From Bugulina stolonifera (lineage: Eukaryota > Bryozoa > Gymnolaemata > Cheilostomatida > Bugulidae), in NCBI GenBank assembly GCA_935421135.1, contig OW285197.1:11971223-12035222 (forward strand): 64,000 nt of DNA, given 5' to 3'. The translations under genes were made by a program, and so were the position numbers. The notes under the pieces are model-generated. The model was given only the letters and a program-made list of their open reading frames with translations. It was not told the DNA's origin and did not search any database. Below, piece after piece: positions 37,881 to 49,957 of the stretch; the stretch's first letter is position 1; every line of letters begins with the position of its first letter.

Positions 37881-39837
37881 CTTGTAATTTGATATATTTT
37901 AAGAAGTTCAGTCCATGTCATAGCGTTAACACTTCATGTTTCTGGGAATGCCAGCAAGTTTGAATCTATTAGTATTATTTTTGTTTTTTTTTTGTTGCCT
38001 TTACTACAAAATAAAGTTACTGTTCGTCATCTTTAGTCAGCAATCTACAATTGTAGATGAATATAGCAGTATACGCAAACACTGACTCATAACAGTACTG
38101 CGTGTAGCAGGTTATCACTATTGTAGCATAATTATAATTTGACAGTTGATACACTTTGTTGAAACCTGATATATATTTAAAATCTCAGTTTGCATTGTTA
38201 TTATAATTACTAAGACTCCACCCATGTGAGACAACTCCCAAAAAAGCTGAACTCAAGCACTGCCTATATTACACATGTCTGTGTTTAGGTAATGCCATTC
38301 AGTCTACAGTGTGTTTGGTGAGGGTAAAATCCTAGACTAATTAGTCATAGCTATGTGGCCTAAGGAAACACATACTGATAAGGAAGCCACAAACAACTTT
38401 GTTTGTCTATTAGTAAAGTATTTATGCTACTTCAGAGGAGAATAGTTGTTTGTTTTTTATTCGCCTGGTATGACGTAAAGACCTTTGTTTGAGGTATTTA
38501 TTACCAGGTATTATGAAATTCCTAACGTAATTCGGGTTCCTTATGCTCTAACAGAACCATCGGAAGTGACGAAAATGAGCCGTATCACATTTCATCCTCA
38601 ACAGCCAATGATCTAATAGTTTCCTTGTCCCATGTGCTATCACTTCCCCGAGAAGCTATATATTAGACTTCTGCGTGTATTTGGTAACCAAAATTGCGTA
38701 TTTAGCAATATTATCGATTTGAGTCAGTAGAAAATACAAATCATAAATAAACTCCTTATATGGTAATCACAATCATAAGTTCACAACTCCTTCCCTAATA
38801 GTGTTCGTTTTGCTATAAATAACAACACTCGGGAGTAGAGAATTGCTAACAAAATTCAAAACATAACTTAATAATAATCACCGACGTGAATTACTAACTC
38901 TGTAAAAAAATTTTTATGACCCCCCCTGTTTTGCTTATCTGAATCCATCCCTTGATGATTAACAACTATTCGAACTGCATAGGTTTAGGATAGAGAGTCA
39001 GTTATTGGTTTAAAATCTGACTATATTAACGTTGAATTGTATATTACGCCCCTTGCAGTTGAAGGCGGTATTGAATTTTGCTATCAGTAGAAAAGAAAGC
39101 AATAATATATACATGGCTCTTCACACTTGAGACAAGATAGATAAAAAGAGTGAGTTCATCAAGTCGAGCTCAGTGAGTAGGTCGGCCTGTACAAACACTT
39201 GAAAGAAAGTCAAATATTCGGACAAAGAAAAGTATCATATAAAAAGGTAGGTACTGATAAAATATCCTTCACTGTGTTTGTAAGGAGGCGCTGTACATCC
39301 AAGTAAGTCAGTGTATTTTGGTGTTATTTTAAATATTGAGTTTTGCATTTTGTATTTGAAATATTAAGATGTTATCCTTTGTTTTTGTTAGTGCTTATAT
39401 TAGAAATCCTGCAATTTTTCGATAAATTTGCTATGATGTGCTAGAGATCTTAAGATACATAGTACCATTGAACTCGTTCAAAATTGACAAAATATTAAAA
39501 CTGATATGCATATCCAATACACATGTATATTTTATTTCATAATTATAATGTACATTTGTATGCCTTACTTGGAAAATATAACATTTCATGACTATAGAAA
39601 TTAAACAGATTATCTTGTAGTCAATTTTCATTTTGGTTCTGTCATAGTTATTTTGATTATTATACATGTAAATATTGCACTTTACTCTTTTATTTAAAAT
39701 ATTTACGTAAGCTTCATACATTGTATGCATTATCATATAAAGGCCTGAAATAATGCAACAGTAATGGACGAAACATATAAATTACAGCATTTTAGACAAA
39801 AAAAAATTGAATGGAATGTTAAAGAAAAGAAAGGGGA

Positions 39838-39844
39838 TATAAAT
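39838..39844 (+). promoter_or_regulatory. candidate TATA box of the secreted precursor gene
   Basis: TATAAAT in a GGGGATATAAATGC context, 79 bases before the ATG at 39917. A second TATAAATA at 39896-39903 lies too close to the ATG to serve this start, unless initiation moves to a later codon. Confidence 0.4.
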
Positions 39845-39916
39845 GCTATTCATTGTATTGTAGCCCCACACTGCTAGTAACATTAATCAAGACGATATAA
39901 ATACAGACACCAAAGA

Positions 39917-42900
39917 ATGGCTGAGCGTCACCACCTATCTACTTCTAACAAGTCATTTCATCTTATAGCCAAGTATTGTCTACAGATAGTACTCGTAGGA
40001 CTTCTGTGTGAGTCTTCCAATGGAGCAGCTATTCCGTCTTCACAAGGTAACTCACCAAAATAACTATTAAATAATATTGAGGTAAATCGCTCTGTTTTAA
40101 ACTATAACTTGTATAACTTTCAGAATGGATACTAAAACTCTACAATAGCAATGAGGTCTTAAACTCGAGTCTCTACTTCTTCCTAAACTTGTAGAAGAGA
40201 ACTCAGACATACATGTGCATGTAAACAAACTTGCTCAACTGCAAAAATTTTGTTGGAGGCATAACGCGCACAGTAATAGTCAATGTCTGCTAGCAACTAA
40301 TAAAATATTTATTAAGCTGTTCTTGTTTATTTTGGCCAACAACGGATAACTGTGCAAAGTTACACATTTATTTGTAACCTCACTCTTCAAAAAATATTAT
40401 TTTTTCTGACTAAAACTGAAATCGTATTGATAGGAAAGACTATTATAAGATTTTTCTCCCAAACTGAAAAAAGATAATCAGATAGAGAATTATTAAATGT
40501 TGACTATTTAACTGTTTTATAAAGAATGCCAGGACCTCAACATCACACTCTCAAGTGGCTCCCATAGAATTAGCTGTCGGAGGTCAATGTTTCTTGAAAC
40601 TGTCAAGTGTAAATTGCCTTCCTTTTTACAATGCCATTTAGATGCTGCAACAATAAAATGATCAAGCTCTAGAACCATCCTAGCTATATACATGTACATG
40701 TAGCTCTTTGGATGGCACGCCACTAAGCTATTATGACAACTAAGCTATCAAATTGTACAGGTTGAAAATTTGTATTCTAGCTGCATGTTATGTAACTGCT
40801 TTGTTGACATTTAATTAAACCACTTGATTGTCAGCTATGACATCATTAAATATACTGTCAGTAAGCTATTAATTACCCTGCTCCCACTCAAGGCTGGTTC
40901 ACATTGAATTAAAAATATTGTAGTGTATCAGCCAACTGATCCTTTACAATGAATTAATGCATGACTGCAGTCTTCCTGCACAGCATTTGCTTTCATGCCT
41001 GCATCAGTAGGTACATTAGATTTTTGTATATTTAGTGTAAACCAGCCTTTATTTGAGTCACATGAGAAGATGATTACACACAATTAGCAGCATAATTATC
41101 ACAATATACATGTACAATGAGTCAACTGGGGAAAAATACCAATTATAAGAATGATATGCAAGTACATGTAAATGTAACCTATTTTAGCTGATTTAATAAC
41201 ATCACAATTATATCCTTACTTAAATGGCACAACTTGCAGCCTACGGCATGCACATAGTATATTATGTAATATATAATTCCATCTGTTCTGGTTTTAAACT
41301 AGCCACTTTACAGAGGATAAGATGCATATATTATTATTATGTCAATGGTAGTACTAGACACATACTATAGTAGATGTTTATCCTCCTTATATTTCAATAA
41401 AAGTTCTGACAATGACAACAGGACTCTTATAAAAATATTAGAAGAGTAAAAGTAATAAAATATGCTTCTAGTAGTTATAGTAAATCTTCTCATATATACC
41501 AGAGTCTTAGCATGACAGGAAGTGATGCAATATCACTGGTGAGCATCACTGACTCTACGATATTGTTAATTTCCCTGTAAATGTAGGCAAGAATTGCTGA
41601 CACTCATTACATTATCCAATTTGAGTGTATGACTTCTTATTCATTAGACGAGAATTAGTATCATTGGAAAGCCAATATTAAATTTGTTAATATGGGTAAG
41701 CATGTTCACGTGTTCATGCTGTGTGTACTCATGCTGTACGTGTATGTATTGTATGTATGTTCTAATTTATATGTTCAATAATTTATAATAGAATAGATGT
41801 CCTTGTATTTTCAAGTGTCCAGAGAAGCTTCCATGATGCGCAGTATTCCCATAGACAAGGATAACGATGAGCTCTACAGCAGTCTGAAGTGCATATTGGA
41901 TCCTACAGAATGTGAATCTGTAAGCAGAGATCAAGGTGAATAAAATAACATGATTTATATTTTCTGGTGATTTACCTATATATTGACGGGAGTTTTAAAA
42001 ATAGTTTTAAAATGGTTTATTACTGCATTCTGTACCCAGTGATAATATTGTTACGGTTACAGTGCTGCGTCACATGCCTGTATTTGTATGTTGTCCAGTC
42101 AAGATAGAATTTAACAGCAAGTCTAAACTCACCAACAATTAGGATAGAAGTGAAGCCCGTAAAATCCTCGGTTATGTACCATTGATCTCTAGACATTAAT
42201 TCCACAATGTAGGCTTTCTGCAAATTTTGTAACTGTTTACCAAACTTCCAAATTTCACCCGCTCAGCACCAAAATGAATAAAGTGCGGTGACAAAATAAT
42301 GTTTTCAACTAACTGGAAACCGTTTATTTATGATCAGTGACCTCTAAAGTACTTTTAACCATAATGATTTAGCATTAGAACTCAACTCAGATGCTTTCTA
42401 TAAACTCAACGAATATTCTCTTGTCAAGGCTAGGTACGTCTATCGCTATTGGCTAATGCCAATCTCAGAAACCCAATTTGTGACTTCGCCGTTGATCTCT
42501 AGGGCCTAGACTTACTGCAATACTGGGACCACAGTCTAATACAAGAGTGGAAATTTTGAAATAATATTATAATATTATCATGTTTACGAAAGATTGAGTA
42601 GGAAAATTTGTGATTTCTCACTAGGAAAAACAAACTTAGGCCCTATCGATTGGTCGCTGATCCCTTCACTGTACACCAAATAAACAAATAACTTGCTAGC
42701 ATGCACCGTCCATATCTATGCTTTATTTTAGCTGATTCAATAACACAAGTATGATAATTAATAATTTTAATTTTTAAAACTTGGCTTTTAATTTGCCAGT
42801 TTTTATTCCAATTGGGTTGAAATTAGGCTACTTGTAGATAGAACTTGTTCATAAATTAATTTGTATACAATAAAAGAACAATAATATAGTTACAGTAATT

Positions 42901-45900
42901 TAGCTCATTCAGAGTTTGAACATGGTCTACGTAGATCTCCTAATTCTAGCTCACCTAATTCTAGCTCACCAGCACAGCAACAGCTACTTTGGGCCACATG
43001 TGAAATGTGCTGCAAGGTTTTATACCATCTCAGTATCATGAATCTACATGTAATATTTGAGAGCTGGCTCCCATATAGTGAAGAAATATTCACAGACTAC
43101 ATAAACTACATTGTAATATACTATGTTAGGAGCTTTGCAGGCTGAGGGACGTCATGAAGCAGTTGTTTGATCATACCAAGCTGCTGTTTTGCTTTTTCTA
43201 CTTTCATTTTGATGCGAGTGCTAAACTTTAAGTCACCCTGAATCACAACTCCCAAATATACAGTGTCTTGTCTGGTGTTGTTCAGAGTCTAAGTAGCCGT
43301 AGGTGAGGTTGTTTTTTGATTGAAACACACATGGAGCATTCAATTACAGCCCACTCAGACAGAGATGTGATATTGGATTGAAAGACAGTGTGGTCAATGA
43401 ATTCTGGGAGGACTTTAGTAGTTCTCTTTGTTGCCACTATCAGAGCTGAGACCTATTCTGCAATCTTAGGCGTGCAGATCTGCTATCTTGTTGAGGCAGC
43501 CATTAGTATTGGTTTCACTGCTACTGGCATTGATTGAACAGGCCTTATCACCGGTTCCATTTCCTTGACCACTGCGATCTCACATCTCGCCGGAAGAGTT
43601 TTTAATTTGTTATCGAACAGGCTGCTGTAGACGTTTGGTTATGTTGCTGGGTAAGCTTGGATTCACATTAGCATCTCTCACTTCAAAGACATCATGTAAT
43701 AAAGTAACATCGCCTAGCCTAATGCAATGTCTAAAACCTAACAGTGTATTAAACAATGCTTAGATGCTTGGAGTAATTACAGCGTATTGCTTACAGCCTT
43801 TGACTAAACCAACTCGCATCGATCCTAAAGATCTTAATGTAGTACCATTTCCGTCGTATCCTACTAAGTTATTAATCTGTGAACATCTATTCGGCTAGCA
43901 CTAACATAGCAAATAATTATTTCAATAATTAACCTTTAGATATCATATTTAATTTTGCTCCACGCTCAATATTCATCAACAGTCTTTTAGTAGTTTGGTC
44001 AGAGAGATGTGCGCTTCTTGGCCTAGCATCATTTACTGTCTGGATTGTAATAGTATTGTAGTTTATTTGATCATCGTCATCACATACATGTATTTCATCA
44101 GTGTTATTTCCGGCCGACTTCCATACTGTTGCAAAGTGGTTAAACGCGTTGACTGCCTACTTCATTGATCTTTGGCTAGACATGTATTTCGTATTTCTAT
44201 GGCTCAGACACCTATTACATCTTGTAGTGATTACAGCTGTTGCTTTGTTAATCCATGTTGACTTGGTATTGTTAGGTCGGAAGTTGAGTCTGTCTGCGGT
44301 ACGTTCAGATTACTCAGCTGAACTGTGCATCTGGCAAATTCACACTGCCTTAACTACATGTATGAGGTTAGAAGTTTATGATAGCAGCTTGTGTAATGAG
44401 TTGTCATGTACTCCAGCGATTATTTGATTGGCCAACAATTCATCTGTCAAGTCTCTGTAGCTGTAGGCACATTGGCTCATCTGGTTTCTGCTATCACTAT
44501 AAAACTGGCTGGAGGGATCAAGTTATTTTTGATGGGTTCCACAGCTGTCTAAATTTCACTTTTCAAGTGTCGACTTGATACTTGGCTTCTACTGGTAATA
44601 GGTCATGACTATATTGGGATTAGTCCTTTCTGGTAAACTTGCTGTATTGTCTCTGGTCTTGCTAAATTTAACAAGATCGTTTGCTGGTATTTGCTGCAAA
44701 AAACTCCCTCAATGTTAATCTCATGTTCTTCTTCAAAGATTGCTTCTTCAGTGTTTCCATCAAAGAGAAGTCAGGACCAGGTCTTCTGAGACTATTCCTA
44801 TGTTCATTCTGTGAGTTCAAACCAAGACTGAGACTACGTCGTTTGTCTTTATTCTTCATTCACACTTTATAGCAGCTAGCTTGAAAGAGTTTGCAACAAA
44901 TAAGTAAGCTGTGAGCTTGGAACATACATAAAGAGAGGGTAATTCTCAAAGGACCAAAAAGATAATAAGCTATATTATTACGTACATTACTCTAGAAATA
45001 ACGCAATATAATGCAATAATATATTGTTTCCACAGAAATAATGAGCTTGCTACTACACTGCTACTACTAAGTTCAATGACACTGCATGGGGAGTAGGTTA
45101 GAAAAATTCAGTGGGAGGCAGAAAGTTTCAATGAGTAGAAGGGGGCGCAGATATCAAGCAAATATAAAAAGAAACAGTGTCCAGTTTTCAAAAGTAATGT
45201 CTTTAGGCCACTTTATTTTGGCAACAGGGCCGGCAGATCCTCCGTGCTGCCCCTGTACCAAGACTGTACCGTGCTGCCCCTGTACAGAGCTGCCCCTGTA
45301 CTGAAGCTAGTAATTAATCCAGCAATCTTGAATAATTAACCTGGTAATCTTTCAAGCGGGTAACTGCAATACTTCAGGCTAAAAGTGCATATTTTAAAGC
45401 TGCTCAGACCAATTTCTTTAAGGAGAGAGCCCCAGACCACCCTCTTGCAGGAGGGTGCTACAGTGCCCCTCCCACACCCACATGTCACTTTCAAATCAGA
45501 GAATACAGCCTTGTACATGAGTGCTCCCTTTTAATTCAGATCCAGTGCAGAGACTACTAAAGACAAAGAATGGAGAAGAATATGAAGTTAGAGAGAGGAA
45601 TAGAATGGATAATCTACTCAGTGGAGGTCGCCAGTATCAGGCTTCACAACTACAGCCATCACATAGCGTACTGGACACCATCAAGAGGTTTGTCTACTGT
45701 CTGTAGCGTTGTAGAAGAGGAGTTACCCACCCCTCTTATGCCATAAATTAGCAAGTTACAGCTCATTCATAGTATTTAAAAGTTTTTTGCACATCAGTTC
45801 ATGGTATGAAAATGTAGTACGGTTTAGTGGCCGAGAGAGAACAACTCTGACAAATTACGTCTATACATTGAGTGTTGTCTTGATACTACTGGTACTACTG

Positions 45901-46236
45901 GTACTATACATAATTACTATTTCGCCTTAGTAAGTTTTGCCCTAAAAGCTGAAATAGTGAACATGGCAAAGAAATATTTTCATTTTATTGAGAGTAAAAT
46001 TCTACTAATAAACTTTTATTAGCTCAAAAAACTGGGGTCAACAATATATTCGGTATAAGTTGACATATTCGTACAATCTACACTGGTTAATAATTTTTTG
46101 TAAGATATTGATTCGTTTTGCTAGATTTGGCGGAGTGATCCATCATGGCAGGTCGGCTCCAGCTTCGTTTGGAATTAGACGAGAGTTGGACGGAGATGAT
46201 GATGGATTTCGATCCGCTTTTCTCCAGGAGTGGTGA
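39917..46236 (+). CDS. putative secreted peptide precursor (prohormone-like)
   Basis: Four exons, 39917-40046, 41816-41935, 45540-45687 and 46125-46236, all phase-consistent, encode 169 aa. After a polar N-terminus (MAERHHLSTSNKS), residues about 15-31 form a hydrophobic core (FHLIAKYCLQIVLVGLLC), then small residues (NGAA) suitable for signal peptidase. The mature part has a two-Cys segment (LKCILDPTECESV), a basic/acidic linker (LLKTKNGEEYEVRERNR) and a C-terminal region in which KR and RR frame a 17-residue segment (FGGVIHHGRSAPASFGI). A Gly-Arg inside it could give an amidated HH end if cut there. The tail is acidic and ends FLQEW. AATAAA occurs near 46340. The layout matches processed peptide precursors, but I recognise no named family. 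The signal peptide has a long N-region; a signal-anchor is possible. Confidence 0.68.
43130..43480 (-). mobile_element. non-LTR retrotransposon (LINE) reverse-transcriptase remnant
   Basis: On the minus strand a frame reads DTVYLGVVIQGDLKFSTRI, then KVEKAKQQLGMIKQLLHDV. This is the Y-L-G-V-x-I ... L-x-F/W ... H/R-I ... K-x-x-x-x-L-G-x-x-x-R/K block following the thumb of CR1/Jockey-type reverse transcriptases. Upstream, in other frames, DHTVFQSNITSLSEWA and IECSMCVSIKKQ recall the D-x-x-x-L-Q-x-D-L-x-x-L-x-x-W and C-x-x-M-x-x segments. Stops and frame changes show it is dead. It lies in intron 3 of the secreted precursor gene. Confidence 0.65.
43490..44180 (-). mobile_element. Gypsy-type LTR retrotransposon remnant (zinc knuckle, protease, start of RT)
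   Basis: Minus-strand frames give, in order, a knuckle-like stretch (ending NHFATVWKS), a protease-like stretch (ERGAKLNMI, where an active element has D-T-G-A-x-x-N-V-I), and the pre-RT segment (LFDNKLKTLPARCEIAVVK, VIRPVQSMPVAVKP). This order is characteristic of Gypsy Pol. Several stops, the altered protease triad and the absence of RT catalytic motifs show decay. A coding-like minus frame at 44668-44859 (MKNKDKRRSLSLGL...) may belong to the same insertion. Confidence 0.55.
45220..45302 (+). repeat. short direct repeats CCGTGCTGCCCCTGTAC
   Basis: The words GTGCTGCCCCTGTACCAAGA, GTGCTGCCCCTGTACAGAG and CTGCCCCTGTACTGAAG follow each other within about 70 bases, in intron 3 of the secreted precursor gene. 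They form a locally GC-rich patch. Confidence 0.7.
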
Positions 46237-48120
46237 ATGAAGACCGTCCAATATATAATATACGATGTATATGGTGTGCTATTGTCAGGTTTTTTTGTGT
46301 ACCTATATTTGATTCCATTTGACTTTCTGTCAAACAGGAATAAACGGCCCGAGGAAAAGCTTTAGCTGAGTACCTGATAACTAAGAATTAATTTTCAAGC
46401 GAGTTTATTTTAGCAAACATACACTTATATGAGAGAACATATGTTGACATCAAGTATTAGCAAGGCCAATGTATTGTTTGGTAGTGTTACTTGTGGTAGT
46501 ATGACTTGTGGCTGGGTGTTGTACATTGGAAATTTGTGCAAAAGAAAAAAATGAAAGAGAGGATAAATCCAATTTGATATATTGGAACATTGTAATAATG
46601 TCATTCTGTCACTGTGCTCCTTCATCATAACGTCTAGTGTTAGCTATTCATTCATTTGTCTAATACATCTCTATAATACATAATATATCATGGAGTATGC
46701 CTATGCATATAAGCTTATAAGACGGCAGCTAAATGCCATCTGTTTCTCACTCATTACCAAGCACTGTGATCGGTGGCATGCTTGACTCATTCAAAATTAA
46801 ATGATGAACATTGCTGCTGATTGGATAGTGTAATGAACAATGACTGTATTGGTAAAGTTTTATTAACAGCTGAATGACAAAGAAAGTAATAATCATAAAG
46901 GCATGGAATAGTTTCTTTAATAAAATAGTGCACTCTCTAATAATAAGTACATGTATAAAAATAAAAATTGTATCATTCATAATAACTAGCATGCCAGAAA
47001 ATAGAAAGCAACTCCCACATGATATTACAGTGTAGATCTATGGAACTTGGTAAGTAGCCCAGTTCCCATTAAATTAGAATTCATACACTTATGCATGTAA
47101 AACTGTTATAAAACACATCGTCAAGTTTATGAAATATTACACAATATTGTATTGAACAATATATACCTGGTAGTTGTATAACAGCTGGACCCACATGATC
47201 AGATAACTCTATTCCTATATAGGTATGCAAGTAATGTCTCTGAGCTTTGTCTGGTAAAGTACGTCACCCTGTTATAAGAGTGTACTGAGTGCTTTAGTGT
47301 ATTGCCTTAGGCTACCAAATTAGCAAGACATAAGTTGCTTGTATAATCAGGTGGACCACGTGTTAATTCTTTTCACTTAGCCTGTTATCTTTCAAAATTA
47401 TTGAAAAATGTCTTATGCTCTGTTCATTATACACATACATTCTGAATGTACACGTATACAACCACAATGCCAATGTCACTGCAGCAGTTTCAGTCAAATT
47501 TATACTACTTATTATACATTTGTAGGTCTCTGAAAGGTACACATAATAAAACAAGTTATCTAGCGAAAACAAGATTTTTGCTAGGAATTTAGTTTTAATT
47601 ATAGTGCGAGTATTCAACCATGTTATAGGTACATTGGATTACTTTTGATAATTATACTATGCATTTTAAAGTTAACTATTGTGCTTCAGGCACTCATCAA
47701 TCTGAAAATTGATTTTACAAAGCATATAAACATTTGTACCTAAGGGAAATCTCCAAGGGTTACGTGACAGTATACAACATGGCCGCTCACCAGTGAAGGA
47801 CAACAGCAGAGTTTATGAGTTATTTATTATAGAGAGTACGTAGTTATTGATTGAGATGAGGCACCTTGCTGTCGAATATGATGCCTGTAAAACATCAACG
47901 TTATGTTATAGTCTTTGAAGAATATTTTAGTGCTCATGTGTAAATTGTACGCAGGTAACATTAACACGACAGTAGCAATGACAGAGAAACTTTTAACAGC
48001 TTTAATGCATATACCATCGAACATGCCTCAGATAATGTAGATAATAATTATTATAGAACATGACTATAAATGAATAAAAAGTCTTGCAGCAAAGCAAGCC
48101 ATAATTAAATGCATGTGAAG
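46237..48120. other. intergenic, convergent 3' regions
   Basis: Holds the 3' region of the + strand precursor (AATAAA near 46340) and, from the other side, that of the first PAN/lectin gene. For the latter, a minus-strand AATAAA lies near 47820, in a block homologous to the 3' region of the second lectin gene (GAGAGTACGTAGTTATTG... and GTCGAATATGA). No further gene seen. Confidence 0.5.
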
Positions 48121-49546
48121 TCACTTCAAGAGTAATAAACCATGGATCTCTAACTCGTAGATGTTTAGAGGTTTGTTAACATTAACAGCCGTTACCCTCA
48201 CGTATCTACCATACGTTCTCCTATGACAAGGAAGGGATATGATATCAGCTGGATCTGGCTGTCCAGGAAGATATTTACAGATCTCATCTTCTGGCGGATC
48301 ATCAAAGTTACCATCGCTTTCACCCACTGTCACTCTTATATTAGCCAGCCTTTTCATGACAACTGAATTATATAAAATATTAGCAATTGATGCATGCCAA
48401 AGCTGAATAACCGTGTCCAAGGAACAAAGGCTATCAAATCCGCTTCTGTAAACTATAGAAGAGTAGTGTGAGAATAGGAAACTTCACAAAACTGCAGGAA
48501 CACATCAACTGTCAATAATTATTGAAATATATTACTTACGTTGACTGGAAGATCGGTTCCATATCTTTACTCCGTATATGTAGTGCAGCGTCTTCAGATC
48601 TGCCTGGATCCATGGAGACAGTTCACTGCGTGTGTGAGCCATACTATTCTTTGTTTGGTTTCCTAATATTTTGGTGAGCTTGTATACACCATCGATGGCA
48701 CAACCAGGTAGGTGGTAGGTCTCTGATTGCTTGGTTGATAAGCTCATGACAGCTCCTATGAATTATAGCTGAATAGCATTACTAACTACGCTGGAATCTA
48801 CATCTACATGTAAGCGTCACAAAAAAGGAAGTTGTTTTATTGTACAATATTATTAGGTGAAAGCCTTACATAGGAGACATCAGAATTACATAACATGGTG
48901 AACCGACTGGTTCTGTAACACCACCACGTGGCATGGTTGGTGGTAGCAAGCACCAAACTCTGACTGAGTGACTGCATATAACAGGTACTTGAACTATCAC
49001 AGCATAACGGCTGTATTACGGTCAATGGACATTGTACCTTGGCGTGCTACCAATGTAGAGAACTTATACACTCTCATATCTTTGGCGTGAGACTCTTTAA
49101 CCAAAGTCAGCGGTTCTCCATCATCTTCTGTATAGTTCACTACACTTGGTTCTCCAGACATAGCACATTTTAATGTAGTTCTACTGTACGACACGGCAGC
49201 ACATGATCGGTTGAATGTGCAAAGATTCAGACAGACACTGTAGGCAGAGATAATCCTTTCTATACCAGGGTTTAGTAGATCTGTGTAAGTCTCAGCAGCA
49301 TAACTGCTGCCTCCTAGAAATTAGATTATGTTAAATACAAGTACAGGCACATCTTATTTGAAGTTATACTACATATTGCTAATCTAATTATTGAACAGTA
49401 AGATACAGTGCTGTGCAGAAGTATTCGGTTACTCCCTTCACTCCCTCAAAAATACACTATAGCTTATTTGCTCATAATAAGTACATATTTACCATGTATG
49501 TGACATACATGTACACATACATAAATACATACATACATGACATACA

Positions 49547-49580
<34 letters not shown>

Positions 49581-49957
49581 GTAAGTACATACGTACTAAG
49601 TATGACGTGACATGCATGTACGTACATAGTAAGTACATATGTACTAAGTATGTGACATGCGTACCTAGCAAGTACATATATGTACCAAGTATGTGACATA
49701 CGTACATAGTAAGTATTTGACATACATTGTGCGTACATATTAAGTATAATAATGTAATAATAATGTATTTTCGAGGGAGTGACCAAATACTTTTGCACAA
49801 CACTGTAGTATGACTGATGCTGTAACTTATCTTCTAGCAAGATGTTCAGGATTCTAAACTGCTGCTGGTGGCTGAAATACATACCACATTGTTGTTGAGC
49901 CAACGCCTTCCAGACTTCCAGGATCAGCAAGAGACAGATAAAATTGTAGATTTCCAT
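48121..49957 (-). CDS. secreted PAN-like plus fucolectin (FTP)-type F5/8C protein, copy A
   Basis: Exons on the minus strand: 49957-49885, 49313-49038, 48755-48540, 48362-48121. All introns are phase 1; about 268 aa. Residues 1-21 are a signal peptide (FICLLLILEVWKALA), followed by QQQC. Residues about 25-115 are Cys-rich and PAN/apple-like (VCLNLC, CAAVSY, CAMSG). Residues about 117-268 are a discoidin-fold domain of the fucolectin-tachylectin type: an SPWIQADLK strand, VKIWNR, the EICKYLPG..SLPC pair and YGRYVRVTAV..LNIYELEIHG. Such domains bind sugars, often fucose, outside the cell. Intron 1 carries a Tc1/mariner-type MITE. First of three near-identical gene structures; an innate recognition or adhesion role is an inference. 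Confidence 0.85.
49406..49805. mobile_element. 400-bp Tc1/mariner-type MITE
   Basis: Bounded by TA on both sides. Terminal inverted repeats of about 45 bp start CAGTGCTGTGCAGAAGTATT on the left and, read from the other strand, CAGTGTTGTGCAAAAGTATT on the right; both continue TGGTCACTCCC-like into AAAATACA. The CAGTGNTGTGCAAAAGTATT start and TA target are typical of Tc1/mariner elements. The core is a (TACA/CATA)n and TACATGTA-rich microsatellite and carries no transposase. It sits in intron 1 of lectin copy A; B and C have no counterpart at that place. Confidence 0.85.

Larger units (their letters stand above)
34459..39916. other. EVI5-like 3' region and intergenic spacer
   Basis: The first several hundred bases after the TAG at 34458 should be the 3' UTR; I do not see a single clear AATAAA close by, only AATATAAA-like words near 35.25 kb and AATAAA at about 35.9 kb. 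The rest is AT-rich with no family motifs, apart from one orphan exon-like frame at 37705-37880. Confidence 0.45.

Noticed and set aside
44101..44427. 108-codon hydrophobic plus-strand frame resembling a membrane protein
   Set aside because: It is antisense to the Gypsy-type remnant; the hydrophobicity comes from the complement of polar codons.
49472..49957. 161-codon minus-strand open frame, the longest in the window
   Set aside because: Only its first 24 codons are real (lectin copy A exon 1). The rest reads through the intron and the MITE microsatellite, giving Y/V/C-M-Y repeats.
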